Below, piece after piece: positions 1 to 9,165 of a stretch of DNA of 64,000 nt. The stretch is from Streptomyces iakyrus (GTDB lineage: Bacteria; Actinomycetota; Actinomycetes; Streptomycetales; Streptomycetaceae): positions 1-64,000 of the forward strand of contig NZ_JNXI01000038.1 in assembly GCF_000717055.1 (NCBI RefSeq), read 5' to 3'. The position numbers and the translations under genes were made by a program. Position 1 is the stretch's first letter. Each line of letters opens with the position of its first letter. Below the pieces are notes generated by a model. The model worked only from the letters and a program-made list of their open reading frames with translations. It searched no databases and had not been told where the DNA came from.

Positions 1-809
1 GCGGCGGCCGTCGCCCCGGTGGCTGGCCCACGGCCGCCCCGGGCGCGCCCGCGCCGAACACCCCGTCGGCGCATACCCCGCCGACGAGCACCCCCGCCCC
101 CGGCGCCCCTCCGGCGGCCCAGCCTCCGGCGACGTCGGCTCCCGCTCCCGCCCCCGCCTCCGCTCCCACCGGCGGTGGCCATCTCGACCCCCGTATGCTC
201 TGGCCGAACATCCTGGACGCGGTCAAGAACCGCCGGCGCTTCACCTGGATCCTGCTCAGTCAGAACGCCCAGGTGGCCGGCTTCGACGGCACGACCCTCC
301 AGCTCGGCTTCGTCAACGCCGGAGCCCGGGACAACTTCCTGAGCAGCGGCAGCGAGGACGTGCTGCGGCAGGCGCTGGGCGAGCAGTTCAACGTCCAGTG
401 GAAGATCGAGGCGATCGTCGACCCCTCGGGCGGCTCCGCGCCCCCGGCGCCCGGCGGCGGCCCCTCCGGTTTCGGCGGCGGTGGCGGCTACAGCAGCGGC
501 GGTGCCGGCGGCTACAACTCGGGCGGCGGCACGGCGACAGCCCAGCGCCCCGCCCCGTCCCAGCCGGCTCCCCCGGCCGGCCCCGCCCAGCAGTCGAGCG
601 GCCCCGCTCCCGCCACCACCTCCACCCCGGCCCCCGCGCCGGCCGCGTCCGCCCCCCAGCCCTCCGCCCCCCAGCCGCGGCACGTCTCGGTCGAGGAGGA
701 CATCCCCGAGGACGACGATCCCGACCTCGACGAGTCGGCCCTCTCCGGCCAGGAGCTGATCGTGCGGGAGCTGGGAGCGACGGTGGTCGAGGAGTTCACG
801 AACGAATAG
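1..809 (+). CDS. dnaX: DNA polymerase III subunit gamma/tau, C-terminal part (5' end outside window)
   Basis: The reading frame is open from the first base of the window and ends at TAA 809, so only the last ~268 residues are seen. They comprise a Pro/Ala-rich linker, a conserved block beginning DPRMLWPNILDAVKNRRR (the C-terminal substrate- and alpha-binding-type domain of actinobacterial DnaX), a Gly/Pro/Ala-rich disordered stretch, and an acidic tail (EEDIPEDDDPDLDES). The ATPase domain and zinc module must lie upstream. Role by family: clamp-loader subunit that loads the beta clamp and ties polymerase cores together. purD follows after 126 nt on the same strand. Confidence 0.85.
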   Translation, partial: GGRRPGGWPTAAPGAPAPNTPSAHTPPTSTPAPGAPPAAQPPATSAPAPAPASAPTGGGHLDPRMLWPNILDAVKNRRRFTWILLSQNAQVAGFDGTTLQLGFVNAGARDNFLSSGSEDVLRQALGEQFNVQWKIEAIVDPSGGSAPPAPGGGPSGFGGGGGYSSGGAGGYNSGGGTATAQRPAPSQPAPPAGPAQQSSGPAPATTSTPAPAPAASAPQPSAPQPRHVSVEEDIPEDDDPDLDESALSGQELIVRELGATVVEEFTNE

Positions 810-922
810 CCGGGCTCGTGCGGCGACTTCCGTAGACGACGCCGCCGTCCTTGGAGGAACCTCCAGCTCAAGATCCCTCCTCGCCTCGGCGGCCCGCACA
901 AAGGGAACCCGGTGCCTCCCGT

Positions 923-928
923 TAGGCT
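923..928 (+). promoter_or_regulatory. -10 hexamer of a probable leaderless purD promoter
   Basis: TAGGCT lies exactly 7 nt before the GTG at 936, and no Shine-Dalgarno-like sequence sits between. This spacing is typical of leaderless Streptomyces transcripts that start on the initiator codon. No convincing -35 is visible. The same hexamer at the same spacing precedes the gene at 16693. Confidence 0.45.
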
Positions 929-935
929 GACCCCC

Positions 936-2186
936 GTGAAGGTCCTCGTCATCGGCAGCGGCGCCCGCGAACACGCCCTGTGCCACTCCCTGTCCCACGA
1001 CCCCGACGTCACCGCGCTGCACTGCGCCCCCGGCAACGCCGGCATCGCCGAGGTCGCCGAGCTGCACCAGGTCGACGCCCTGGACGGCGCCGCCGTCACC
1101 GCGCTGGCCACCCGCCTCGGCGCGGAGCTGGTGGTCGTCGGCCCGGAGGCCCCGCTGGTCGCAGGTGTCGCCGACGCCGTGCGCGAGGCGGGTATCCCCG
1201 TCTTCGGCCCGTCCGGCCGGGCCGCGCAGCTGGAAGGCTCCAAGGCCTTCGCGAAGGACGTGATGGCGGCGGCCGAGGTGCCCACGGCCCGGTCGTACGT
1301 CTGCACCACACCGGAAGAGGCCGACACGGCCCTCGACGCTTTCGGGCCCCCCTACGTCGTCAAGGACGACGGGCTCGCCGCGGGCAAGGGCGTCGTCGTC
1401 ACCGACGACCTCGAAGCGGCCCGGGCGCACGCCGCGGCCTGCGAGCGCGTGGTCATCGAGGAGTACCTCGACGGCCCCGAGGTCTCCCTGTTCGCCGTCA
1501 CCGACGGTGAGACGGTCGTCCCGCTCCAGCCCGCCCAGGACTTCAAGCGCGCGCTGGACGGCGACGAGGGCCCCAACACCGGCGGCATGGGCGCGTACTC
1601 CCCGCTGCCGTGGGCCGACCCGAAGCTGGTCGACGAGGTGTTGCAGACCGTGCTGCAGCCCACCGTGGACGAGATGCAGCGGCGCGGCACACCGTTCTCC
1701 GGCCTGCTCTACGCCGGTCTCGCGATCACCTCCCGGGGTGTCCGTGTGATCGAGTTCAACGCCCGCTTCGGCGACCCCGAGACCCAGGTGGTCCTGGCCC
1801 GGCTCAAGACGCCGCTGGCCGGCCTGCTGATGGCCGCCGCCACCGGCAACCTCGCGCACCTGGAGCCGCTGCGCTGGAGCGACGACGCGGCCGTGACCGT
1901 CGTCGTCGCCTCGCACAACTACCCCGGCACCCCGCGCACCGGCGACCCCATCACCGGTCTCGACGAGGTCGCCGCGCAGGACGCCCCGCACGCGTACGTG
2001 CTGCACGCCGGGACCCGCCAGGAGGGGGACACCGTCGTCAGCGCCGGCGGCCGCGTCCTGTCCGTGACGGCCACCGGCAAGGACCTCACCGAGGCCCGCG
2101 ACCGCGCCTACACGGCCGTCGGCCGCATCCGCCTCGACGGCTCCCAGCACCGCACGGACATCGCCGCGAAGGCGGCGGGCGCGTAA
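936..2186 (+). CDS. purD: Phosphoribosylamine-glycine ligase (GAR synthetase)
   Basis: 416 residues, normal for PurD. It starts [15 protein letters not shown], the family's N-terminal nucleotide-binding motif, which is why GTG 936 is preferred to the in-frame GTG at 912. It contains the ATP-grasp glycine-rich loop ([11 protein letters not shown]), the [11 protein letters not shown] signature and [12 protein letters not shown] with the metal-binding Glu/Asn. It ligates glycine to phosphoribosylamine with ATP, the second step of IMP synthesis. A strong terminator follows at 2233, so it is probably transcribed alone. Confidence 0.97.
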   Translation: MKVLVIGSGAREHALCHSLSHDPDVTALHCAPGNAGIAEVAELHQVDALDGAAVTALATRLGAELVVVGPEAPLVAGVADAVREAGIPVFGPSGRAAQLEGSKAFAKDVMAAAEVPTARSYVCTTPEEADTALDAFGPPYVVKDDGLAAGKGVVVTDDLEAARAHAAACERVVIEEYLDGPEVSLFAVTDGETVVPLQPAQDFKRALDGDEGPNTGGMGAYSPLPWADPKLVDEVLQTVLQPTVDEMQRRGTPFSGLLYAGLAITSRGVRVIEFNARFGDPETQVVLARLKTPLAGLLMAAATGNLAHLEPLRWSDDAAVTVVVASHNYPGTPRTGDPITGLDEVAAQDAPHAYVLHAGTRQEGDTVVSAGGRVLSVTATGKDLTEARDRAYTAVGRIRLDGSQHRTDIAAKAAGA

Positions 2187-2232
2187 CCGGCGCACGCGAG
2201 GCGGGGAAACCACCCCGCCGCCGATGAACCCC

Positions 2233-2268
2233 ACAGGCCCCGGATCCGTCTCAGGATCCGGGGCCTGT
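2233..2268 (+). terminator. Rho-independent-type hairpin after purD
   Basis: A perfect 15-bp inverted repeat (ACAGGCCCCGGATCC and its complement) with a 6-nt loop, 47 nt after the purD stop. There is no U-tract, as is common in Streptomyces. Confidence 0.8.
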
Positions 2269-2352
2269 CGTATGCGAGGGGCAGGGCCGCAAGCACGCGG
2301 GAGGCGGGGCCGCAAGCACGCGGGAGGCGGGGCCGGAATTATGCGAGAGGTG
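2261..2352. repeat. Four tandem 23-bp units between purD and the next gene
   Basis: Two adjacent units (2284-2306 and 2307-2329) are identical, running GGGCCGCAAGCACGCGGG and on. They are flanked by degenerate 23-bp units at 2261-2283 and 2330-2352 that keep the GGGCC start and a TATGCGAG-like core. The first unit overlaps the right arm of the purD terminator, so the array seems to have grown from the hairpin's 3' side. The rest of this ~385-nt intergenic stretch, up to 2571, shows no gene. Confidence 0.75.
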
Positions 2353-2571
2353 GGGGCCTGATGCTCGCTGTCCGTCATCCACCTCTCCCCAAAGCCATTC
2401 CATCGAGTGACCGATGCCCTATCCGGCTGACGGGGGCCGGAGCCCCAACTAGGGTGCGGCGCAAGCGTTCCGGCACTTGGCCCACCGGCATTGCGATGTC
2501 AGTGGCGGGTGCCACAGTGGGGGAGTGAGCAAGGGCAGCATCAGGTCAACGGGGAGGGGGTGAGGTCGGTA

Positions 2572-4401
2572 GTGACCGGAATGGGTGTGGAAGCAGGCGC
2601 GCAGGCCGCGCGGGCACGGGCACTGGCCGTGCTGCGCATCCGCAGCCGTGCCCTGGCCGTCGCCCTGCTGCCGGCCGCCGTCGCCGTGATCCTGCTCGCG
2701 GGCGCCGCCGGCGACCGCCTGGAGGGCCCTGTCTGGGACACGGCCCGCTGGGTGCTGACGCCGTTCGCGGTGCTCGTGCTGCTCGCCGCCGCCGGCATCG
2801 CCCTGGTCGTCGCCCGGGCCCGGCCCGCCATGAGCCCGACCGTCCCGGTCACCGAGGAGGCGGCGCCGGATCTGTACCGGATGGTGCGCGACCTCGCCGA
2901 CCGCCTCGACGTCCCCGCGCCCTCGGCGATAGCGCTCACCCCGGACTGCGACAGCTGGCTGGAGGACCGTACGCACCCGGCCCACGGCCCGCCCCCGGCC
3001 GAGGAGCACCACGACATAGCGGGAGCGGGCAGGCAGGCGCACCGCCGGCACCCCGTCGCGCCGGTCCTCGTCATCGGCTCCCCGTTCCTGTGGTGGATGC
3101 GGGTGGGCGAGCTGCGCGCGGTCCTCGCCCCGGTCATCGCCGGTACGGGCCCCTCGGCCCACCCGGACATAGCCGCCGCCCGGCGCTTCGTGCGGGGTCT
3201 GGACGCCGCGGTGGCCGTGGCCTCGGCGCCCCGCCGCGAGCCGGTCTCGCGGGCGGTGCTCGCCGGGATGGGCTGGGTCGCCCGGCTGCTGCTGCGCAGC
3301 TGCCGCGTTCATGCCGCTGAGCTGGAGCGCGGTGTGGCCGCCGCCGCCGCGGAGCGTGCACAGGCTGTGGACTACGGGCTGCGGATCGTCGCCCAGGAGC
3401 AGGTGGGCCTGGCGTACGCGGGCTGGGACCGGCTGCTGACCCGGGTGGCGCTGCCCGCCTGGCGGATGGGCCGCTGGCCGTCCCGGCTGGACGCCGGTGT
3501 GGTCGCTGCGCTCACGGAGCTGTCCCGGCGTGACCGCCTGGCCGAGGGATTCGCGTCCCGGCTCGGCGAGCGGCCCGCCTGCGACCTGCTGGAGGAGCCG
3601 GGCACGGTCGACGAGGCCGCCTCCCTCCTCGCGGCCCGCCTCTTCCACGGCGGCCCCGCCGGGTCGGGGCCCGACTGGTCGCCGGTGGACTGGAGCGAGT
3701 ACCCGGACGAGGTCGTCGACCGCAAGTGGCGCCTCGACGCGGCCCGCCTCCACCGCGTCCTGGACACCATGGGCGTCCGCCCCGCCCCCGGCCCCACCGC
3801 CCCCGCGACCGGCGCCCCCACCCTGTCCCGCGTCCTCGACCACCTGGCGGACCCGGGCACCGCACGGACGACCGGGAGCACCCCGGCCGGCAGCCCCGCA
3901 GGAGGCCCGGCCGTCTCCGGGCCGGACACCGCCCCCGCCCGAACCCCCGGCGCACCGGACCCCCTCGACGACGAGGACCTCTCCGGTACGACGGCCCCCA
4001 GCGCCACCCTCGCCGCCCGGCTCAGCGCCGAACTGGCCCGTGAGGAGGCCGCCCCCTCCCCGGCGGCCCCGTCGCCCGCCTCGACGTCGCCCGCCTCCGA
4101 CGACGCGGCGCTCTGGGACGACCGGGCCCTGCCCCTCTTCCCCCTCCAGCCCCCGCGCACGGCCAGGGAACTGCTCGCCGACCACCTCACCGCGATGGTC
4201 TGCTGCGCCGCGATGGACACCGCCGGCGCGGCTCCCGGCCTGGACTGGCTGGACGGCCCGACCCTCCTGATCGACGGTGAGCGCACGGCCGATCTGGCCC
4301 CCAAGGTCCTCACCCTCATCGAGGACGGCGACGCCACGCCTCTGCGGGTCTGGCTCTCCCAGCTCGGCATACGCCCGGAGAAGCCCGTCCGCCTCGGCTG
4401 A
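2572..4401 (+). CDS. Membrane-anchored protein of unknown function, Pro-rich C-terminal half
   Basis: 609 residues from GTG 2572, which follows GGGGAGGGGG at a sensible distance (ATG 2581 is an alternative). There are two hydrophobic segments near residues 27-46 and 61-81. A block then follows (LYRMVRDLADRLDVPAPSAI) that faintly recalls the region after the membrane helices of M48-type proteins, but I see no HExxH, so no peptidase is claimed. Residues ~410-530 are Pro/Ala/Ser-rich and probably disordered; the last ~75 residues look folded. Conserved in Streptomyces by recollection only. It stands alone between purD and the 4650 gene. Confidence 0.6.
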   Translation: MTGMGVEAGAQAARARALAVLRIRSRALAVALLPAAVAVILLAGAAGDRLEGPVWDTARWVLTPFAVLVLLAAAGIALVVARARPAMSPTVPVTEEAAPDLYRMVRDLADRLDVPAPSAIALTPDCDSWLEDRTHPAHGPPPAEEHHDIAGAGRQAHRRHPVAPVLVIGSPFLWWMRVGELRAVLAPVIAGTGPSAHPDIAAARRFVRGLDAAVAVASAPRREPVSRAVLAGMGWVARLLLRSCRVHAAELERGVAAAAAERAQAVDYGLRIVAQEQVGLAYAGWDRLLTRVALPAWRMGRWPSRLDAGVVAALTELSRRDRLAEGFASRLGERPACDLLEEPGTVDEAASLLAARLFHGGPAGSGPDWSPVDWSEYPDEVVDRKWRLDAARLHRVLDTMGVRPAPGPTAPATGAPTLSRVLDHLADPGTARTTGSTPAGSPAGGPAVSGPDTAPARTPGAPDPLDDEDLSGTTAPSATLAARLSAELAREEAAPSPAAPSPASTSPASDDAALWDDRALPLFPLQPPRTARELLADHLTAMVCCAAMDTAGAAPGLDWLDGPTLLIDGERTADLAPKVLTLIEDGDATPLRVWLSQLGIRPEKPVRLG

Positions 4402-4649
4402 CCGCCGGAGCACCCCCTTCCGGTTCTGGCCAATTCGAAACGAACAGTGACGAAGCGCGCGCGTTATGTGATGTGCTGGGACCGTTCGCGTGCGGGGCAA
4501 GGGCTTGCGACATACGACAAGCACATAGGCACGACGGCATCACAGCCACCGCGGAACACCACAGCGCACCACAGAACACCGCACACACCACACCGGCACA
4601 TGGCACACCGGCAGGCGCCACCACGGGGGCAAGGGGAGGGGAAGCAACC

Positions 4650-6125
4650 ATGGGTTCGGAGCAGATCCGCCGCTGGGAGTCGGGAGCGCTGGCGCACGCC
4701 GTGACGGATCCCTTCGGGCAGGGCCCCGTCCCGTGGCTGCGCGGTCACGTGACGTACTTCGACGACTCGGGTCAGGTCGTCCCCTGGTACGTGGACCAGG
4801 ACGCCCCCCACCCGTCCAAGAAGGGCAGCCGCTCGGGCGGCCCCCGCGCGGCCGACGACGTCCACCGTCAGATCAAGGGCTTCACCTCCACCGGAGCGGT
4901 CGCGCCCGGCGAGGCCATCGACTTCCACATCACCGTCGACCCGCCCCAGCAGTTCGCCGTCGACATCTACCGCATCGGTCACTACGGCGGTGACGGCGCC
5001 GCGAAGATCACCACGAGCCCGCGTCTGTCCGGCATCGTCCAGCCCGCGCCGCTCACCGCGGACCGCACGGTCTCGTGCCACCACTGGTGGCTGTCGTGGC
5101 GCCTCCAGGTCCCGTCGTACTGGAACGTCGGCGCGTACGTCGCCGTCCTGACCACCGCCGACGGCTACCGCTCGCACGTCCCCTTCACCGTCCGCCACGA
5201 CCAGCCCGCCGACCTGCTGCTCGTGCTGCCCGACGTCACCTGGCAGGCCTACAACCTCTACCCCGAGGACGGCCGCACAGGCGCCAGCCTCTACCACGCC
5301 TGGGACGACAAGGGCCGGCTGCTCGGCGAGTCCGAGGCCGCCACGACGGTCTCCTTCGACCGTCCGTACGCGGGCGCCGGCCTCCCCCTCCACGTCGGTC
5401 ACGCCTACGACTTCATCCGCTGGGCCGAGCGCTACGGCTACGACGTCGCCTACGCCGGCGCCACCGACCTGCACGCGGGCCGCGTCGACCCGGCCCGCTA
5501 CCGGGGACTGGTCTTCCCGGGCCACGACGAGTACTGGTCGGCGGACATGCGCCGGACCGTCGAGCGCGCCCGCGACGCCGGCACCTCGCTGGTCTTCCTC
5601 TCCGCCAACTCCATGTACTGGCAGGTGGAGCTCGGTCCCTCCCCGTCCGGAGTCCCCGACCGGCTGCTGACCTGCCGCAAGCGCCGGGGGCCGGGCAAGC
5701 CGGTGCTGTGGCGGGAGATCGACCGGGCGGAGCAGCAGCTCCTGGGCATCCAGTACGCCGGGCCCGTCCCCGAGCCGCACCCGCTGATCGTGCGCAACGC
5801 CGGGCACTGGCTGTGGGAGGCGACCGGGGCGCATGAGGGCGACGAGATCGAGAACCTGGTGGCGGGCGAGGCGGACCGCTACTTCCCGCGCACCCCGCTC
5901 CCCGAGCACGAGGAGCGCATGCTGCTCGCTCACTCCCCGTACACCGACAAGGAGGGCGTCCTCCGCCACCAGGAGACGTCCCTGTACCGCGCGCCCTCCG
6001 GTGCCTGGGTCTTCGCAGCAGGAACGTTCGCCTGGTCCCCGGCCCTGGACCGCCCCGGTCACGTCGACCCGCGTGTCCAGCGCGCCACCGCCAACCTCCT
6101 GGACCGCATCTGCAAACGCGACTGA
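4650..6125 (+). CDS. N,N-dimethylformamidase beta-subunit-like domain protein
   Basis: 491 residues from ATG 4650, preceded by AGGGGAGGGG. Residues ~60-480 resemble the large-subunit C-terminal domain of N,N-dimethylformamidase: a beta-rich part with DIYRIGHYGG, a DVTWQAYNLYP motif, then a glutamine-amidotransferase-like fold with FPGHDEYWSADMRR. No small alpha subunit is encoded nearby, so true dimethylformamide hydrolysis is doubtful; a related amide hydrolase or ligand-binding role is possible. The upstream 250 nt are unusually CA-rich (4520-4620). purC follows 69 nt downstream on the same strand. Confidence 0.7.
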   Translation: MGSEQIRRWESGALAHAVTDPFGQGPVPWLRGHVTYFDDSGQVVPWYVDQDAPHPSKKGSRSGGPRAADDVHRQIKGFTSTGAVAPGEAIDFHITVDPPQQFAVDIYRIGHYGGDGAAKITTSPRLSGIVQPAPLTADRTVSCHHWWLSWRLQVPSYWNVGAYVAVLTTADGYRSHVPFTVRHDQPADLLLVLPDVTWQAYNLYPEDGRTGASLYHAWDDKGRLLGESEAATTVSFDRPYAGAGLPLHVGHAYDFIRWAERYGYDVAYAGATDLHAGRVDPARYRGLVFPGHDEYWSADMRRTVERARDAGTSLVFLSANSMYWQVELGPSPSGVPDRLLTCRKRRGPGKPVLWREIDRAEQQLLGIQYAGPVPEPHPLIVRNAGHWLWEATGAHEGDEIENLVAGEADRYFPRTPLPEHEERMLLAHSPYTDKEGVLRHQETSLYRAPSGAWVFAAGTFAWSPALDRPGHVDPRVQRATANLLDRICKRD

Positions 6126-6194
6126 CCCACTGTCCGCGATCAAGCCCGGGTACGGGAGAATCGAGCCACTTGGACAGAACCACGGGGAGGAACC

Positions 6195-7094
6195 GTGTCC
6201 GGATTCGTCGAAAAGCCCGAACCGATCCAGGTTCCGGGCCTGGTGCATCTGCACACCGGCAAGGTGCGCGAGCTGTACCGCAACGAGGCGGGCGACCTCG
6301 TGATGGTCGCCAGCGACCGCATGTCCGCCTATGACTGGGTGCTGCCGACCGAGATCCCCGACAAGGGCCGGATCCTCACCCAGCTCTCCCTGTGGTGGTT
6401 CGACCGGCTCGCCGACCTGGTCCCGAACCACGTCCTGAGCACGGAACTGCCCGCGGGCGCCCCCGCCGACTGGGCGGGTCGCACCCTGATCTGCAAGTCG
6501 CTGCAGATGGTCCCGGTCGAGTGCGTGGCCCGCGGCTACCTCACCGGCTCGGGCCTCGCCGAGTACAACGAGACCCGCACGGTCTGCGGTCTCGCCCTGC
6601 CGGAGGGCCTGACCGACGGCAGTGAACTGCCCGCCCCGATCTTCACCCCGGCCACCAAGGCCGCCGTCGGCGAGCACGACGAGAACGTCTCCTACGAGGA
6701 GGTCGCCCGCCAGGTCGGCGCGGACACCGCGGCCCGGCTGCGCCAGGCGACCCTCGCCGTCTACTCCCGGGGCCGGGACATCGCCCGCGAGCGGGGCATC
6801 ATCCTGGCGGACACCAAGTTCGAATTCGGCTTCGAGGGTGACGACCTGGTCCTCGCGGACGAGGTCCTCACAGCGGACTCCTCCCGCTTCTGGCCGGCCG
6901 ACCAGTGGCAGCCGGGCCGTGCGCAGCCGTCGTACGACAAGCAGTTCGTCCGGGACTGGCTGACCTCGCCGGAGTCCGGCTGGGACCGTAAGAGCGAGCA
7001 GCCGCCGCCGGCCCTGCCCCAGCAGGTCGTCGACGCGACCCGCGCCAAGTACGTGGAGGCGTACGAGCGCCTGACCGGTACGACCTGGGCGTGA
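6195..7094 (+). CDS. purC: Phosphoribosylaminoimidazole-succinocarboxamide synthase (SAICAR synthase)
   Basis: 299 residues from GTG 6195 with a clear GGGGAGG 4 nt upstream. Family motifs: HTGKVRELY at the start, VASDRMSAYDWVLPTEIPDKG, the substrate motif VECVARGYLTGSGLAEY, and DTKFEFGF near residue 200. The length fits the longer actinobacterial and eukaryote-like PurC. It joins aspartate to CAIR using ATP, step 7 of IMP synthesis. A strong terminator follows 16 nt after the stop. Confidence 0.97.
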   Translation: MSGFVEKPEPIQVPGLVHLHTGKVRELYRNEAGDLVMVASDRMSAYDWVLPTEIPDKGRILTQLSLWWFDRLADLVPNHVLSTELPAGAPADWAGRTLICKSLQMVPVECVARGYLTGSGLAEYNETRTVCGLALPEGLTDGSELPAPIFTPATKAAVGEHDENVSYEEVARQVGADTAARLRQATLAVYSRGRDIARERGIILADTKFEFGFEGDDLVLADEVLTADSSRFWPADQWQPGRAQPSYDKQFVRDWLTSPESGWDRKSEQPPPALPQQVVDATRAKYVEAYERLTGTTWA

Positions 7095-7110
7095 GGAAGT
7101 AGCGCACGAA

Positions 7111-7140
7111 GAAGCCCCCCGGCCGGAGCCGGGGGGCTTC
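7111..7140. terminator. Hairpin between purC and a convergent tRNA-Gly
   Basis: Near-perfect inverted repeat GAAGCCCCCCGGC / GCCGGGGGGCTTC with a short loop. It sits between purC (+) and tRNA-Gly (-), so it can end transcription from both sides. Confidence 0.85.
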
Positions 7141-7144
7141 TCGA

Positions 7145-7220
7145 TGGAGCGAACGACGAGGTTCGAACTCGCGACCTCAACCTTGGCAAGGTTGCGCTCT
7201 ACCAACTGAGCTACGTTCGC
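7145..7220 (-). tRNA. tRNA-Gly (anticodon GCC), CCA encoded
   Basis: Reading the minus strand: a 7-bp acceptor GCGAACG/CGTTCGC, D-arm AGCTCAGTTGGTAGAGC, anticodon loop CTTGCCAAG and T-loop GTTCGAAC. The discriminator T is followed by an encoded CCA (7147-7145), unlike the second copy at 11069. Confidence 0.95.
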
Positions 7221-7242
7221 ATGCGCCGTGGCGCGAGAACCA

Positions 7243-7863
7243 CTATACCCAACCTCGCTCCCGCGCGAGCCGCACGGCCGCATGCCGGTTCTCCGCCCCG
7301 AGCTTCGACACGGCCGACGACAGATAGTTCCGTACGGTCCCCTGCGACAGCGCGGCCCGCTCGGCGATCTCCGCGACGGGCGCCCCGTCGGCGGCCAGTT
7401 CCAGGACCTCGGCCTCCCGCGCGGTCAGCGGCGAGTCCCCGGCGGCGATCGCGTCGGCGGCCAACTCCGGGTCGACGTAGCGGTTCCCGGCGTGCACCGT
7501 CCGGATGAGCTCGGCGAGCCGCTGCGCGCTCACGGTCTTGGGCACGAACCCCCGCACCCCCGCCTCCAGCGCCCGCTTCAGATGCCCGGGCCGCCCGTGG
7601 CTGGTGACGATGAGGACCCGGCAGCCGGGCAGTTCGGCCCGCAGCGATGTGGCGACCTTCACACCGTCGGCCCCGGGCATCTGGAGGTCGAGCACGGCGA
7701 CATCGGGCTTGTGCGCCCGGGCCATCGCCATCGCCTCGGGCCCGGTGGCCGCCTCGGCGACGACGACCAGGTCGTCCTCCAGCGACAGCAGAGCGGCGAG
7801 CGCCCCCCGGATGAGGTGCTCGTCGTCGGCGAGCAGCAGCCGGATGGGTTCCACGGTTATCAC
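7243..7863 (-). CDS. Two-component response regulator, NarL/LuxR type
   Basis: 206 residues. The receiver domain (1-120) has acidic-pocket residues near 13-14, the phospho-acceptor Asp at about 59 in VAVLDLQMPG, and Lys in FVPKTVS. A LuxR-type HTH covers ~140-206 (LTAREAEVLELAADG...QGTVRNYLSSAVSKL). Its GTG start overlaps the stop of the upstream kinase gene (GTGA), so the two are translationally coupled. It is the last gene of a four-gene overlapping operon, ABC ATPase-permease-kinase-regulator, and probably controls that operon. Confidence 0.93.
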   Translation of the reverse strand: MITVEPIRLLLADDEHLIRGALAALLSLEDDLVVVAEAATGPEAMAMARAHKPDVAVLDLQMPGADGVKVATSLRAELPGCRVLIVTSHGRPGHLKRALEAGVRGFVPKTVSAQRLAELIRTVHAGNRYVDPELAADAIAAGDSPLTAREAEVLELAADGAPVAEIAERAALSQGTVRNYLSSAVSKLGAENRHAAVRLARERGWV

Positions 7864-9143
7864 GAGGTGACCTCACTCACAGGCCGCGCCGCGATGACGG
7901 CGGGGGCGGCGCCGGGAGGGGCGGGCGGCGACGGCAGCGGGATCTCCGCCGTCAGCCGGAACAGCCCGCGCCCCGCCGGGCCGGCCTCCAGCGTCCCCTC
8001 GATCTCCGCCAGGCGTTCCCGCAGCCCGGCGAGCCCCGAACCGGACGGCCCGGCCCCGGGTTCCTTCCCTGCCTCGCTCACGCCGTCGTTCTCCACGGAC
8101 AACACCACGCGCCCCTCCAGCACCCGCAACCGCACGTCGCACCGCCGTGCGTCCCCATGCCGCAGGACGTTCGTCGCGGCCTCCCGCACCACCCAGCCCA
8201 GGGCGGACTGCACCGCGGCCGGCAGCCCGGCCACCGGTGCCCCGCCGACCGTGCAGTCGATGCCGGCCGCCGCCAGCACCCCTTGCGCACCGGCGAGTTC
8301 CGAGGTGAGGTCGGCTTCCCGGTAGCCGCGCACGACCTCCCGCACCTCGCGCTGCGACTCCTGCGCGAGCCGCTGCACCTCGACCATCTGTGTCACGGCC
8401 TCCGGCCGCCCCCGCTGGGCCAGCTGCACGGCCAGCTCGCTCTTGAGGGCGATCACGGCCAGGTTGCGCCCCATGACGTCGTGCAGATCCCGCCCGAACC
8501 TCAGCCGCTCCTCGGCGACGGCGAGCCGGCTCCGGGTCTCGCGGGCCTCGTCGAGTTGGTAGACGGCATTCAGCAGCCAGATGGAGAAGACGGCGGTGAA
8601 GGCGATGAACATGCCGCCGATCAGCACGATCAGCGCCGTGAGAAGCGCCGTGAGCGCGGGGGCGCCGAGCGCGAACGCCACGGTCCAGGTGCCTGCCGCG
8701 AAGCCGCCCGCGATGGCGAACGCGCGCCGCCGGTCGCGGACGCCGAGCGCGATGATGCCGGGACCGAAGATCAGGATCACCCCGAAGACGCCCCCGGCGG
8801 CGGTGTCGACGTCCTCGCCCTTGGGCCCGTGCTCGGCGATGCCGATCGCGGCGACGGCGATCGCGGCGGTCACGGCGGCCAGGGTGCACAGCAGCCCGGT
8901 GGGCTGGGGCCTGCGGCCTCGTGTCCAGTCGATCGACCGGGAGACGGCCACGAAGCAGAGACCGGCGTGCACGGCCACCACCGCCATGACGGCACTGCCC
9001 AGCCGTGCCCCGAGCGGAGCCACGGACGTGAGCCCGACGGAGAAGAACTCCATCACCGCGAAGAGGTGGAACGACCCCCGCGTGTACGTCTCGACCTTCT
9101 CCGGCGTGCTCTTGTGCCGCCACCACCTGCCCGGCGTGCGCAT
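7860..9143 (-). CDS. Membrane sensor histidine kinase (HisKA_3 family)
   Basis: 427 residues from ATG 9143. About five hydrophobic segments fill the first ~190 residues. The dimerisation/phospho-acceptor box FGRDLHDVMGRNLAVIALKSE follows (His near 221), then an HATPase domain with VREAATNVLRHG (N box) and SGLAGLRERLAE (G box). It lacks a recognisable extracytoplasmic domain, like intramembrane-sensing kinases that watch a partner ABC transporter. The start lies 22 nt after the permease stop and the end overlaps the regulator gene by 4 nt. Confidence 0.92.
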   Translation of the reverse strand: MRTPGRWWRHKSTPEKVETYTRGSFHLFAVMEFFSVGLTSVAPLGARLGSAVMAVVAVHAGLCFVAVSRSIDWTRGRRPQPTGLLCTLAAVTAAIAVAAIGIAEHGPKGEDVDTAAGGVFGVILIFGPGIIALGVRDRRRAFAIAGGFAAGTWTVAFALGAPALTALLTALIVLIGGMFIAFTAVFSIWLLNAVYQLDEARETRSRLAVAEERLRFGRDLHDVMGRNLAVIALKSELAVQLAQRGRPEAVTQMVEVQRLAQESQREVREVVRGYREADLTSELAGAQGVLAAAGIDCTVGGAPVAGLPAAVQSALGWVVREAATNVLRHGDARRCDVRLRVLEGRVVLSVENDGVSEAGKEPGAGPSGSGLAGLRERLAEIEGTLEAGPAGRGLFRLTAEIPLPSPPAPPGAAPAVIAARPVSEVTS

Positions 9144-9165
9144 CGGCCCGTCACTCCCCCTCCGG

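Noticed and set aside
2261..2352. CRISPR array
   Set aside because: Units are contiguous 23-mers without spacers, and no cas genes are present anywhere in the window.
2449..4524. A 691-codon minus-strand frame over the 2572-4401 gene
   Set aside because: Low-complexity Arg/Gly-rich product, no Shine-Dalgarno; the plus-strand gene has membrane segments and a plausible start.
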